From Rhodobacteraceae bacterium QY30 (lineage in GTDB: Bacteria > Pseudomonadota > Alphaproteobacteria > Rhodobacterales > Rhodobacteraceae), in contig CP023454.1 in assembly GCA_002356635.1 (NCBI GenBank), positions 62,001-126,000 of the forward strand: a stretch of DNA of 64,000 nucleotides. Direction: 5' to 3'. Shown here in pieces: positions 54,705-63,636 of the stretch (position 1 is its first letter; each line of letters starts with the position of its first letter). Made by a program: the position numbers and the translations under genes. The notes below the pieces were generated by a model. That model made no database searches and had not been told where the DNA came from. It saw nothing but the letters and a program-made list of their open reading frames with translations.

Positions 54705-55106
54705 TCAGGCCGCGACCAGCGCGCGCATGGTCCGCGCCAGTTCGTCGCCGGTCTTTTCCTCGAGGTCGTGCGACACCGTACCCGAAGGCTTGGCGACCAC
54801 CCCGTCCGCGCCCAGTTCACGCGCCTTCGCAGCATGAGGGGAGCCGGACACCGCCACTGACGACAGCATGCAGATCTTGGCGCGTGTCTTCAGCTTGGCG
54901 TGGCGCAGGAATTCCAGCCCGTCCATCACGGGCATCTCGATATCCAGAAGGATCAGGTCGACATCGCTGCCCGCCAGCTTGTCCAGCGCCTCCTGCCCGT
55001 TGGCGGCTTGCGCCACGACCTTGAAGTCCGGAAGCGAGCGGATGAAGCTGGCGATGTAAAGCCGCATCATGGCGGCATCGTCGACGATCATCACGTTGTA
55101 GGGCAT
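54705..55106 (-). CDS. CheY6-like chemotaxis response regulator
   Basis: This 133-residue single receiver has D9/D10, phospho-Asp D55 (LILLDIEMP), S82 and K106. After K106 the KPSG is followed by a roughly 15-residue insertion (to about 122) resembling CheB receivers and R. sphaeroides CheY6. Location directly before a CheA3-like gene supports the CheY6 analogy. It should bind FliM to control the motor. A terminator-like hairpin separates it from the chemoreceptor gene upstream. Confidence 0.85.
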   Translation of the reverse strand: MPYNVMIVDDAAMMRLYIASFIRSLPDFKVVAQAANGQEALDKLAGSDVDLILLDIEMPVMDGLEFLRHAKLKTRAKICMLSSVAVSGSPHAAKARELGADGVVAKPSGTVSHDLEEKTGDELARTMRALVAA

Positions 55107-55123
55107 GTGGTGTCCTTTTCGGT

Positions 55124-55154
55124 GAAAACCGCACCGGCAGACGCGCCGGTGCGG
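55124..55154 (-). terminator. Terminator-like hairpin between chemoreceptor and cheY
   Basis: CCGCACCGGC and GCCGGTGCGG form a perfect ten-base stem with a six-base loop, followed on the minus strand by TTTTC. It lies inside the operon and would reduce transcription into cheY-cheA. Confidence 0.75.
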
Positions 55155-55178
55155 GCAGGGAAAATCCGCGGCCGCGGG

Positions 55179-57086
55179 TCAGAAACCTGCGAAGCCGCGT
55201 TCGTCATGATCGGCCGAGGGATGCCCCAGGCCGTTCAGCCGCACCGGCAACTGGACGGGCGAGGGCGCGACAACGCCCATCTGGGCCGCGACCATCTTCT
55301 GGATCTGCGCCAGAAGATCCGGCGAGATCTGGTCGAACCCGTGGGCCGGCATGCTCAGCGGTTCCACCTTGCGCAGCTTGAACCGGCCCACTTCGCTGCG
55401 CATGTTTTCGGTCGCCGCCTGCATTTCCGCGGCCGAAGCGGCCAGTTCGTCGGCCTGCTGGCTGGTCGACAGCGCGGATTTCGCCACTTCGCCGATGGCC
55501 GAATTGATCTGCGCCACGCCGCGGGACTGCTCTTCGCTGGCCGTCGCGATCTCTCCGACGAGCAGGCGCACCTTCTCGATGTCGTCCGCGATCAGGCCGA
55601 AGGACTTGCTCGTCTCATCCGCGATCCGCACCCCTTCGCGCACCCGCACCGTCGCATCCTCGATATAGTCCGAGGTTTCGCGCGCCGCCTTGGCCGAACG
55701 TCCGGCCAGGTTGCGCACCTCTTGCGCCACGACGGCGAAGCCCCGGCCATGCTGCCCCGCACGCGCGGCCTCGACAGCGGCGTTCAGGGCCAGAAGGTTG
55801 GTCTGGAAGGCGATTTCGTCGATCACCTTGATGATCTTCGCGATGTCCTGCGACGAAACCCGGATGCCCTCCATCGCGGTGACCATCTGGTTGATCTTCT
55901 CGCGTCCGTCCGAGGCCACGCCGGAGGCCGAGGTCACCAGCTGGCTGGCCGAACCGGCGGCGGCGGCATTCGCCTTGACCTGCGTGTCCGTCTCCTCGGC
56001 CGAGGCCGAGACCTGGTCGACCGAGGACGACTGTATCTGGGAATTGGTCGCCAGAGACTGGCTGGACTGCGACATCTGCGCAACCGTGATCGACACCTGT
56101 TCGACCTGCTCCGAAATCCGCTGGAAGGCCGAGTTCAGACTCTTGAACACCCGCTCGAAGGTTTCGACCATCGTGCGGAACGATCCGCTGAACTGCTCGG
56201 GATCGGTTTCGACATCCAGCTGCCCGTTGACGATCGCACCGGCCAGCCGGGCAATCTCGGCGTTGACCTTGCGGAAGTTGGCGCGGATCGAATCCACCGC
56301 GACGTTGACGAAGGCCCGGTCGTTGGCGAAGGTTTCAAGCTGCGCGTCAAAGTTGCCCAGTGCGAACTGCGAGACGCAGTCGATGATCTTGCGCTTGGTC
56401 GCGATGTGGTTCTCGACCATCGTGTTCACGCTTTCGGCCAGCACCTTCATCTCGGAGTTGAACCCGTCCGTGGGAATGACGTGGTGGATCCAGCCCTGTT
56501 CATGGGCAGAGGTCATCTCGGTGATGCCGGCCAGCAGCCGTTCGATCTGGATCTTGTCCTCGATCACCGCGCTGCGGTCCTGCCATTCGACATACAGCCA
56601 TTCGACCGCGCCGTCCTTGCCCATGATGGGAGAGGCGCGGAATGCCAGATGGCGTCCGCCCACAGTGAACTTGCCGTCGTGCGGGCTGGTCAGGTTGTCC
56701 AGGATCCGGTGCTGGTAGGCGGGGTTCTTGTGAAACACGTCCACGCTCTTGCCCACCACGCTCCGGGCGCGGAAGTCGGGCAGGTCGCGCTGGATGTCGG
56801 CTTCGATGGCTTCGAACATCCGATATGCGGCCTCGTTCACGAAGCGGATCACATGGTCGCGTCCGGCAACCATCACCGGATTGCTCAGCACGTCGAGCGC
56901 CTGCTGAAGCGGGGTCTGTAGCCAGTCCTGGCTGGGGGCGATCGGGGAAAGTTCGGTCATGGCGTCGTTCCGTTCATTCGGGAAATCGGGAATAGGGGTG
57001 TTGCCGGGCGCGGCTTCGATCGGAGGGATCCAGTCCAGCGGATCGCTGGGCAGGCGCGAGGCAGGCGGTCTGGGGCGGCGGGTCAT
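55179..57086 (-). CDS. Soluble PAS-containing chemoreceptor (TlpT-like)
   Basis: This 635-residue methyl-accepting protein has no transmembrane helix. A basic, proline-rich N-terminus (TRRPRPPASRL) is followed by a PAS domain (about 57-150), HAMP-like helices and a signalling coiled coil with the hairpin tip (IIKVIDEIAFQTNLLALNAA, EAARAGQHGRGFAVVAQEVR). The ATG at 57086 overlaps the ParA stop (ATGA) and follows GGAGG. In R. sphaeroides the soluble receptor TlpT uses its N-terminus to engage the ParA homologue PpfA; this protein has the right neighbour and layout for the same role. Confidence 0.88.
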   Translation of the reverse strand: MTRRPRPPASRLPSDPLDWIPPIEAAPGNTPIPDFPNERNDAMTELSPIAPSQDWLQTPLQQALDVLSNPVMVAGRDHVIRFVNEAAYRMFEAIEADIQRDLPDFRARSVVGKSVDVFHKNPAYQHRILDNLTSPHDGKFTVGGRHLAFRASPIMGKDGAVEWLYVEWQDRSAVIEDKIQIERLLAGITEMTSAHEQGWIHHVIPTDGFNSEMKVLAESVNTMVENHIATKRKIIDCVSQFALGNFDAQLETFANDRAFVNVAVDSIRANFRKVNAEIARLAGAIVNGQLDVETDPEQFSGSFRTMVETFERVFKSLNSAFQRISEQVEQVSITVAQMSQSSQSLATNSQIQSSSVDQVSASAEETDTQVKANAAAAGSASQLVTSASGVASDGREKINQMVTAMEGIRVSSQDIAKIIKVIDEIAFQTNLLALNAAVEAARAGQHGRGFAVVAQEVRNLAGRSAKAARETSDYIEDATVRVREGVRIADETSKSFGLIADDIEKVRLLVGEIATASEEQSRGVAQINSAIGEVAKSALSTSQQADELAASAAEMQAATENMRSEVGRFKLRKVEPLSMPAHGFDQISPDLLAQIQKMVAAQMGVVAPSPVQLPVRLNGLGHPSADHDERGFAGF

Positions 57087-57796
57087 CGTTCGGCCCTCCT
57101 CTTTCGGGGTTCCGCGCCGCATAGGGCCTCGGCCAGCCGCGCATAGTCGGCGGCGCCGCTGGAACGGGGCGCATGGGCAAAGATGGTGCGGCCAAATCCG
57201 GGCGCCTCGGCCAGGCGGACCGAGGCATGGATCACGAAGGGCAGCAGCCGGCCGGCCAGGCGGGCCTCCAGCCGCGCGCGAACCTCACGGTGGATGGCCA
57301 GCCGCTGGTCATAGCGGCAGATCAGGAACCGGACCCGGTCTTCGGCCGCACCCTGCTGCTGCAGGGTCTGCAACAGCCGGTTGGCGCCGGACAGCCCCAG
57401 GAAATCCGGTTCCAGCGGGCACAGCACCATGTCCGCGCTGCGCGCAAGGCAGGCGAGGCTGTCGTCCCAGTGCGCGGAACTGTCCAGCACCCGCCAGTTG
57501 CAGGCGTCCGGCGGAAGGGCGGTAATTGCCAGGGGACGTGGGAAACCGGGGACCAGCGTCAGACCCGGTTCACCCGCCACGGCAATGGCCGCGCCCGGAT
57601 GTCCGGCGATCCAGTCGGCCGCGGTCAGGCGCGGCGCCTGGCCGGATGCCAGCACCGCCGTCAGGTGCATCTGCGGGTCCAGGTCGGCCAGGATGACCGG
57701 ACCGGCCCCGCGCCGGGCCAGTGCCGCGGCCAGGTTTGCGGCTGTCGTGGTCTTGCCCACGCCGCCCTTCTGGTTGTGGATCAGGATGGTTTTCAT
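57083..57796 (-). CDS. ppfA: ParA-family ATPase for chemoreceptor cluster positioning (PpfA-like)
   Basis: This 237-residue protein has the deviant Walker A KGGVGKTT (10-17), with the signature lysine at 10, and Walker A' LADLDPQMHL. No ParB partner or parS-like repeats are present. It overlaps both cheW and the soluble chemoreceptor by ATGA, the context of R. sphaeroides PpfA, which segregates the cytoplasmic chemoreceptor cluster on the nucleoid. A chromosome-partitioning role is unlikely here. Confidence 0.85.
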   Translation of the reverse strand: MKTILIHNQKGGVGKTTTAANLAAALARRGAGPVILADLDPQMHLTAVLASGQAPRLTAADWIAGHPGAAIAVAGEPGLTLVPGFPRPLAITALPPDACNWRVLDSSAHWDDSLACLARSADMVLCPLEPDFLGLSGANRLLQTLQQQGAAEDRVRFLICRYDQRLAIHREVRARLEARLAGRLLPFVIHASVRLAEAPGFGRTIFAHAPRSSGAADYARLAEALCGAEPRKRRAER

Positions 57797-58326
57797 GTCG
57801 GCGCCAACTCCGGCTGGGCGGGCAGTTCCGCATCCGAGACGAGCGTCGCGGTCTCGAGCAGGACCGCCACGCGTTCGCCGATGCGCCCGATGCCGGCGAT
57901 GACCGACCGCCCCGATGCGCGTCCGATCTGGTTCGGGCGATCGATCTGGGACGGCGCGATCTCCAGCACCTCGCGCACGGCATCGACGATCAGGCCGATG
58001 GGGGCGCCCTCCACCTCCATCACGATGATGACGGTGCGTTCGTCGTAGGCGCGTTCCGGCATGTTGAAGCGCAGCCGCACGTCCATCAGGGGGATGACAT
58101 TGCCCCGCAGGTTGATGACGCCGCGAATGTAGTCGGGCATGTCGGGGATCGGCATGATGCGCTGCATCCCGACGATCTCGGACACGCCGCCGATGCCCAC
58201 GCCGTAGTCCTCATCGGCCAGGGCGAAGGTCAGGTACATGTCGTCGACGTTGTCCGTTTCGGACAGGGCCAGCGCCGCATCGCGTCGGGTGTCGAGCGGG
58301 TCTTGAAGCGGGACGGTTTCGGGCAT
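57793..58326 (-). CDS. cheW: CheW coupling protein
   Basis: This 177-residue protein has the CheW fold (MYLTFALADEDYGVGI, MPDYIRGVINLRGNVIPLMD, IGLIVDAVREVLEI). It couples receptors to CheA kinases. The ATG at 58326 follows CAGGAG; the upstream in-frame extension is not CheW-like. It is separated from flgL by 176 bases and overlaps the ParA gene. Confidence 0.93.
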   Translation of the reverse strand: MPETVPLQDPLDTRRDAALALSETDNVDDMYLTFALADEDYGVGIGGVSEIVGMQRIMPIPDMPDYIRGVINLRGNVIPLMDVRLRFNMPERAYDERTVIIVMEVEGAPIGLIVDAVREVLEIAPSQIDRPNQIGRASGRSVIAGIGRIGERVAVLLETATLVSDAELPAQPELAPT

Positions 58327-58502
58327 GGCTGCTCCTGTCTGGTTCAGGGCCGATCTGCGCAGCATCAAGGCTGGGAAACTTGAGGTGATAGGTCTTGGAA
58401 AGCATCTCTTTTTCCCGATGGTTGCTTCAGCTTCAGAACGGCCGCGATGGCGGCGATATGACCCGTTCGGACGGATGGACAGGACGCCTCTTTCGGATGG
58501 GA

Positions 58503-59747
58503 TCATCCCAGAAAGTCGAAAAGCGTCTTGGCGTTGATCATCGTGTAGGACTGCATGGCGGCCTGCTGCTGCGTCATCAGCGCCGCCAGCCGGGTCGAGG
58601 CGGCGGCAAGGTCCAGGTCGTTCAACCCCGCGACTGCCTGGTCGATGGTCAGCCTGCGCTGGTCCAGGCGCCGGGTCTGGCTGTCGACCTCGGCCGCGAT
58701 GGCGCCGACACGGCCACGCACCTCGGCCATGTGGTCGATGGCCGCGCCCAGGCGGCCCAGGATCGCATCGTCCGACATCACCGCCGCCCGGAAGCGCACC
58801 GCCGAGGCAGACCCTTCGATGGGGAACAGCGTGGCCAGCGGCACCCTGTCGTCGGCACCGGCGAACCCCGACAGCGCCACATCCCCGGCTGCCTGCAACA
58901 GGATGCCGCCCGTCTCGGCGTCGACGGTGGCGGCGATGCCCGTCCGGTCGCGCAGGGCATTGATCGCATCCGCCACCGGTTCCGGCGCGCCCGCCTGCGG
59001 CAGCACCGTCAGTTCTGCCGAACCTTTGGGCCCCGAGAGGGTGAAGGTCAGCGGGCGGGGCCGGGTGGACGTTTCCAGCTGCAAGAGCGCCGCCCCCTGG
59101 AAGCGCCCTGTCGCGGCCGTTCCCGCCAGCGAGGCAACGCTCGCCACAAGGTCATCCAGCATGGCGAAGGCGCTTTGCGGGCCGATGTCGGTGCCGATCG
59201 CCATCAGCGCCTCATCCCCGCTGATCCCCGTCGCCAGACGGTGGGATTCCGACAGCTGCACCTGCACCTGCCCGGTGTCGCCGCTGTAGCGCACCCCGTC
59301 TCCCTCCTGGACGAAGGGGGTGCGGGTGGACAGCCCGCCGAACAGCGGTTGCCCGGATGCGTCGGCGGTATTGCCCAGGGCCACCAGCGCCTTGCGCAGT
59401 TCCACAAGCTGCGTGCGAAAGACCGCGGTCGCATAGCCCGATGTGGCGGTGTTCGCCGTCTGCAATGCCAGATCCTTCACTTGCCGCAGTGTAGACGACA
59501 TCGCCCCCAGCGCGGCGTCGGTCAGCGACAGGCGGCTGGCGGCGGTGTCGGCGTTGGCTGCATAACCCGCGACCCGCATCTGCTGTTCGCGCCCCGCCGC
59601 CAGCGCCGCGGCACGGGACGGATCGGCCGAGGGGCGCGGGTCGTTCGTGCCCTCCGAAATGCGGGTCTGGACGGCGCCCAGTTCGGATTGCAGCCGGTCG
59701 AAGCGGTCTGTGGCAAGTTGGGCGGTCAGGGCATTGCCGATGGTCAT
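58503..59747 (-). CDS. flgL: FlgL hook-filament junction protein
   Basis: This 414-residue protein has the flagellin-like N-terminal helix (FDRLQSELGAVQTRISEGTN) and C-terminal helix (LTIDQAVAGLNDLDLAAAST, MQSYTMINAKTLFDFLG) typical of FlgL/HAP3. It connects hook and filament. It overlaps the FlgK-like gene by ATGA. Confidence 0.9.
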   Translation of the reverse strand: MTIGNALTAQLATDRFDRLQSELGAVQTRISEGTNDPRPSADPSRAAALAAGREQQMRVAGYAANADTAASRLSLTDAALGAMSSTLRQVKDLALQTANTATSGYATAVFRTQLVELRKALVALGNTADASGQPLFGGLSTRTPFVQEGDGVRYSGDTGQVQVQLSESHRLATGISGDEALMAIGTDIGPQSAFAMLDDLVASVASLAGTAATGRFQGAALLQLETSTRPRPLTFTLSGPKGSAELTVLPQAGAPEPVADAINALRDRTGIAATVDAETGGILLQAAGDVALSGFAGADDRVPLATLFPIEGSASAVRFRAAVMSDDAILGRLGAAIDHMAEVRGRVGAIAAEVDSQTRRLDQRRLTIDQAVAGLNDLDLAAASTRLAALMTQQQAAMQSYTMINAKTLFDFLG

Positions 59748-62707
59748 GATCCGACGGTCTTCAGAAGAGTGTCAAACAGGTCGCGCGCGACGGAAAGCGC
59801 CCGGGCGTTCGCCTGATACGCCTGCTGAAGCTGCAAGAGCCGTGCCGCTTCGGTGTTCAGGTCCACCGCGGAAAGGTTCGCCTCGGCCATCTCCGCGGCA
59901 GTCAGGCGGCTGGTTGCGGCATTCTCGGCGGTCCGGGCCGCAGCTGTCTGGCTGCCGATGTCCGAAACAAGGATGTTGAACCGCTCTGTCAGGCTTCCCG
60001 CGCCGCTCCAGGCGCCGATCAGCGCCTGAAGATTGGCCCCATCGCCCGATCCGGCCCCCGCCGGAAGCAGCGCGTAGCGATCCCCCGTTACCGCGCCCGC
60101 GCCCAGGGTGATCGCATATCCGCCGATGGTGCCCTGGCCATCCGCGCCCAGGTATCCGCCCGCGATCCGGTCGCCGGTCACGGCGTCCAGCACGGCAACC
60201 TCGCGCTGCGTGGCATCCACGACCTGCAACATCAGCCGGGGCGGCGCGTCCACTCCGGCGGTGGTTCCGCCGGCAAGGGTCAGGGCGCCGGTTCCGGTCA
60301 TGCCGACCAGCAGCTCTTCGGACGGCAACCCGTTCAGCGACAGGCGTTGGGTCGCCAGGCCTTGCGCGGCAAAGGCCAGATCCGGCGCAAGGTCCTGGGC
60401 CGTCACCACCAGGCCGCCGTCGGCCGCCCCCACCGCCGCGCCCAGGGTGACGAAGCCCGCGCCCGGCACGTTGCCCACGGCAACCTCACCGGCCGATTGC
60501 GGAACCCAGAGGCTGATCGCGCCATCCGCATCGACGGTGGCCGAGCCGGGAAAGCCCGGCGGCGGCGTTACCACCACCCCCGCTCCAGCGGCGCTGACCG
60601 TCAGAAAGTGGCTGACCCCGTTGATCGACACCGGAACCTGCACGCCTCCCGCCGGAAGGCTTCCGGCCGCGATGACCTGGCCCCGCACCCGCTGCATCGC
60701 GCCCGCGCCCAGGCCAAAGGCCGCCGCAAGAGCCGAGCCCGGTGACCTGACGCGGATCGCGCCGCCGTTGCCGCTGCCGGTCGCGGACAGGGTCAGGCGG
60801 TTGTCGGCGCCAAGGCTTGCGGTAATGCGGCCCGCCTCGGGGCCGGTCACGACGGGTGCGCCGCCCTGCATGGTCAGGCGGTAGACCTGCCCGTCCGCCA
60901 GCAGCTCCAGCGTCTCGCCATCGGCGGGCAGGCCCGCCATCGGTGTGCCGGTCAGCGACGCATCCGGCGTTCCCTGCCGCAGTCCGTTGGCCAGGGCGGC
61001 GGCAATGTCCTGCGCGTCCTCAGCCCCCACCACGGCGGCCGACACCGAAACTGTCGCACCGTTCAGGCTGACGGAATAGGTCGTCCCCGCCGCCACCGGC
61101 TCGCCCGCCTGGGCACTGCTGCCGTCCAGCGCCGGATCGAAGACCACGTCCAGCCGGACCAGCGCCCCCGCCGCCGACGTGGTGCGCCGAAACAGGCCTT
61201 GCGCCGCGGCGTCCGTTGCCGAAACCACCATCTGACCCGGCGCCTCGGCCGTGAAGCTGCCGGCCGAGGACAGGGTGACGCCGCCCATCACCCGGACCGA
61301 TGCCGCAGCGCCCGGCCCCAGGGATGCCGTGCCGGACAAGGGCGTGCCGTCGGTCCGCGCCTCGGTCAGCGACATCGTGGCACCCGCGGAATGGCGGAAA
61401 TTGCCGATGTCGATCGTGGCGCCCGTGTCGCTGACCAGCAGCAGGCGGCCCCCGTCCGGGGACACTTCGGACCGCAGTCCGGTTGTCCCCACCTTGGCCG
61501 AGATCGCTGCCGCAAGTGCCGAAAGATCGCCACCGGCGACCTGGGCCGTGATCGTCACGGGCGTGGTGTTCTCGCCGCTCAGCTCGAAGCTGAGGCTGCC
61601 GTCACCCACGCGCAACGCGACCGCGGTCGAGGCACGGACCGACAGGCCCGGCAGGGCCCCGTTCATCATCGCCGCCGCCTGCGCGGCACTGGCACCGGCC
61701 GGAACGGTCAGCCGCGCGGTCCCGGCCAACGGCATGGTGATGCCGACGTCGCGTGCCCCTGCCGCCGGAATCGCGGCCGCATCCGATGCCGTGAGTCCGC
61801 CCATCGACACGCGGGCCACCTGCGCGCCGGGCACCAGGACCTGAGTCACGGACATGCCGCGGTAATCGGCATTCAGGCGACTGCTGTCATAGACCGCATC
61901 GGGCAGAAAACCGTTGGCGGTTGTCAGCAGCCGGGCCGCCTCGGATGCGCCAAGGGGTGTGCCCGCCAGATGAACCCCGCTGCGGGTAAAGACCTGCACC
62001 GCGCCCCCCGCCGGTCCGGGCATGGACACCTGCGCATCCAGGGCGCCGTCCGGCAGGGTCAGCTGGGCGGCCTGCACCTCGCCGCTGGCAAGGGCGATCT
62101 GCAACTGTCCCGCCGCGCCCGCCGCATGTCCGCCCAGCGCGTTCAGCGTCTGCCCCTCGGCGGTGGTCAGTCGGCCATAGTTCAGTGCCAACGCGATCTC
62201 GGCCGCGCCCCAGTCCGCGGGGCGCGGGCTGCCGTCGGCCAGGGTGGACAGGTCCAGGCGGAAGACTCCCGCCGGTGTTGTCAGTTGCAAGGCGGTCGCG
62301 CGCCCCAGCGTGGCGTCATCGGCCAGGAACTCGGCCTTGGCCTGACTGCCCAGGCTGGCCAGCTGCATCGTCCCGCCCTGAACCGGCACCATTCCGACGA
62401 TCCCGGAGCCCCGCAGCGGCACCGCCGCCGCCGCGGTCGCGCCATCCGTCAGCACCGCGGCCAGCGTCACCAGCCCGGCGGAGCCGGCGGTCCGGGTCAG
62501 GGTGGCGGCGGCGTCCCCGGCATTGCCCGACATCGCCTGCAAGGATGTGCGCTGCGCCGCCGCGATCTGGACGGCGTCCTCCAGCACAAAGGCCATGTCC
62601 GCCGCGCGGCCATCGCGGCGCGTCAGGGTGAAACGGTCAAGGTTCTCGGTCACACGCTGGTCTGTCGCCGAAGCGGGATCGGCATAGCCGCGACGCAGAT
62701 AGCTCAT
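59744..62707 (-). CDS. flgK: FlgK-like hook-associated protein with atypical N-terminus
   Basis: This 987-residue, Ala/Gly/Thr-rich beta protein ends in a canonical FlgK D0 helix (SAVDLNTEAARLLQLQQAYQ, LFDTLLKTV) and precedes flgL. Its length exceeds the ~550 residues of E. coli FlgK, as in large Rhodobacter FlgK proteins. The first ~60 residues do not match the usual FlgK start with its NIAN-type motif, although ATGA coupling to the upstream gene fixes the start. The canonical N-terminal D0/D1 helix therefore seems to be missing or replaced. Confidence 0.75.
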   Translation of the reverse strand: MSYLRRGYADPASATDQRVTENLDRFTLTRRDGRAADMAFVLEDAVQIAAAQRTSLQAMSGNAGDAAATLTRTAGSAGLVTLAAVLTDGATAAAAVPLRGSGIVGMVPVQGGTMQLASLGSQAKAEFLADDATLGRATALQLTTPAGVFRLDLSTLADGSPRPADWGAAEIALALNYGRLTTAEGQTLNALGGHAAGAAGQLQIALASGEVQAAQLTLPDGALDAQVSMPGPAGGAVQVFTRSGVHLAGTPLGASEAARLLTTANGFLPDAVYDSSRLNADYRGMSVTQVLVPGAQVARVSMGGLTASDAAAIPAAGARDVGITMPLAGTARLTVPAGASAAQAAAMMNGALPGLSVRASTAVALRVGDGSLSFELSGENTTPVTITAQVAGGDLSALAAAISAKVGTTGLRSEVSPDGGRLLLVSDTGATIDIGNFRHSAGATMSLTEARTDGTPLSGTASLGPGAAASVRVMGGVTLSSAGSFTAEAPGQMVVSATDAAAQGLFRRTTSAAGALVRLDVVFDPALDGSSAQAGEPVAAGTTYSVSLNGATVSVSAAVVGAEDAQDIAAALANGLRQGTPDASLTGTPMAGLPADGETLELLADGQVYRLTMQGGAPVVTGPEAGRITASLGADNRLTLSATGSGNGGAIRVRSPGSALAAAFGLGAGAMQRVRGQVIAAGSLPAGGVQVPVSINGVSHFLTVSAAGAGVVVTPPPGFPGSATVDADGAISLWVPQSAGEVAVGNVPGAGFVTLGAAVGAADGGLVVTAQDLAPDLAFAAQGLATQRLSLNGLPSEELLVGMTGTGALTLAGGTTAGVDAPPRLMLQVVDATQREVAVLDAVTGDRIAGGYLGADGQGTIGGYAITLGAGAVTGDRYALLPAGAGSGDGANLQALIGAWSGAGSLTERFNILVSDIGSQTAAARTAENAATSRLTAAEMAEANLSAVDLNTEAARLLQLQQAYQANARALSVARDLFDTLLKTVGS

Positions 62708-63633
62708 GCGGCGCTCTCCTTGGATGAAGGGTCACAGGACAGCCCGGCCCGGGCGCACCACTCTGCGGCCCAGGCGTTCAGGTGGTGGGCGCCCGGCAGC
62801 GTCAGGGATTGCAGCACCAGGCGCCCCTGGCAGAGCAGCCGCAGCACCATACCTGCCTGCGACAGGGCCAGAAGGTCATCCGGCAGCGGAACCTCTGCCT
62901 CGGGTATCCCGGTCAGGCAGGCGGCAACGCCGCGATTGCGGAAGGGGGCGGTCAGCCGGGCCAGCCGGTAGGGGTTGAGCCCCCAGGGCAGGACACACAG
63001 CAGGTCACTGTCCCACCGCGCCGGAAAGGCAGGATCGACCTCGCTGTCGGGGGGTACCACCACCAGTTGCGGCATGGCGGCCGGAAGGGGCGGCGCCTCT
63101 TGCGGGGCCAGGATGCGATGCGGAAGGGCAAGCCGCTGCGCCCAGTCCTGCAAGGGGACCGCCCACAGGGAATTGCGCCGGGGGTAGGAGTAAAGTTCCG
63201 GCAGGCACTCGGATTGCGCCTGACGGAAGGACGCGGCCAGCCGCACGGCCAGAAGGACCAGGTCTTCCGTCACCGGCCCGAAAAGGACGATCCTTTCGGC
63301 CGGCCAATCGCCGGAGCCGTCGGGCAGGACGGCGCGCAGCCCCGTCAGCGGCCCGGCGGCTTCGCCGCGGAGCTCGCCTGCAACCGCTTCCAGCCAGGCG
63401 GGCTCGGCCACTGCGCAGCGCAGCGGCGGTTCGGGCAGGTGCCGGGCAAGTTCGGCGGCAAATCCGGCCGAGATCTCGGGTCGGCTCGCAGCGGCTGGGT
63501 CCGTCGCGGCCTCGATCACGATGCCGCCCGGCTCGGCGCGGGTGGAAAGGATATAGGCCCCCACGCCCAGCTGACGAACCACTTCATCCATGGCCAGCGC
63601 GGTGTCAGCGGCGCGCACGACGATACGTGTCAT
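62704..63633 (-). CDS. FlhF-like protein lacking the P-loop
   Basis: This 309-residue protein starts like FlhF (ADTALAMDEVVRQLGVGAYILS). Residues 119-136 (GPVTEDLVLLAVRLAASF) align without gaps to the FlhF P-loop and helix [18 protein letters not shown], but the GKT residues are gone. The C-terminal TGIPEAEVPLPD and LLCQGRLVLQSL resemble the FlhF end. FlhF is an SRP-type GTPase that places polar flagella; this one should not bind GTP. It begins three bases after flhA and overlaps flgK by ATGA. Confidence 0.6.
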   Translation of the reverse strand: MTRIVVRAADTALAMDEVVRQLGVGAYILSTRAEPGGIVIEAATDPAAASRPEISAGFAAELARHLPEPPLRCAVAEPAWLEAVAGELRGEAAGPLTGLRAVLPDGSGDWPAERIVLFGPVTEDLVLLAVRLAASFRQAQSECLPELYSYPRRNSLWAVPLQDWAQRLALPHRILAPQEAPPLPAAMPQLVVVPPDSEVDPAFPARWDSDLLCVLPWGLNPYRLARLTAPFRNRGVAACLTGIPEAEVPLPDDLLALSQAGMVLRLLCQGRLVLQSLTLPGAHHLNAWAAEWCARAGLSCDPSSKESAA

Positions 63634-63636
63634 GGG

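Noticed and set aside
57083-57796. Chromosome or plasmid partition ParA
   Set aside because: There is no ParB or parS, and the gene is coupled to cheW and a chemoreceptor, so a PpfA-type role is preferred.
58327-58502. Sigma-28 or sigma-54 promoter between flgL and cheW
   Set aside because: Only a minimal GG-N10-GC and a GCCGTT word are present, without a matching -35 or -24 element.
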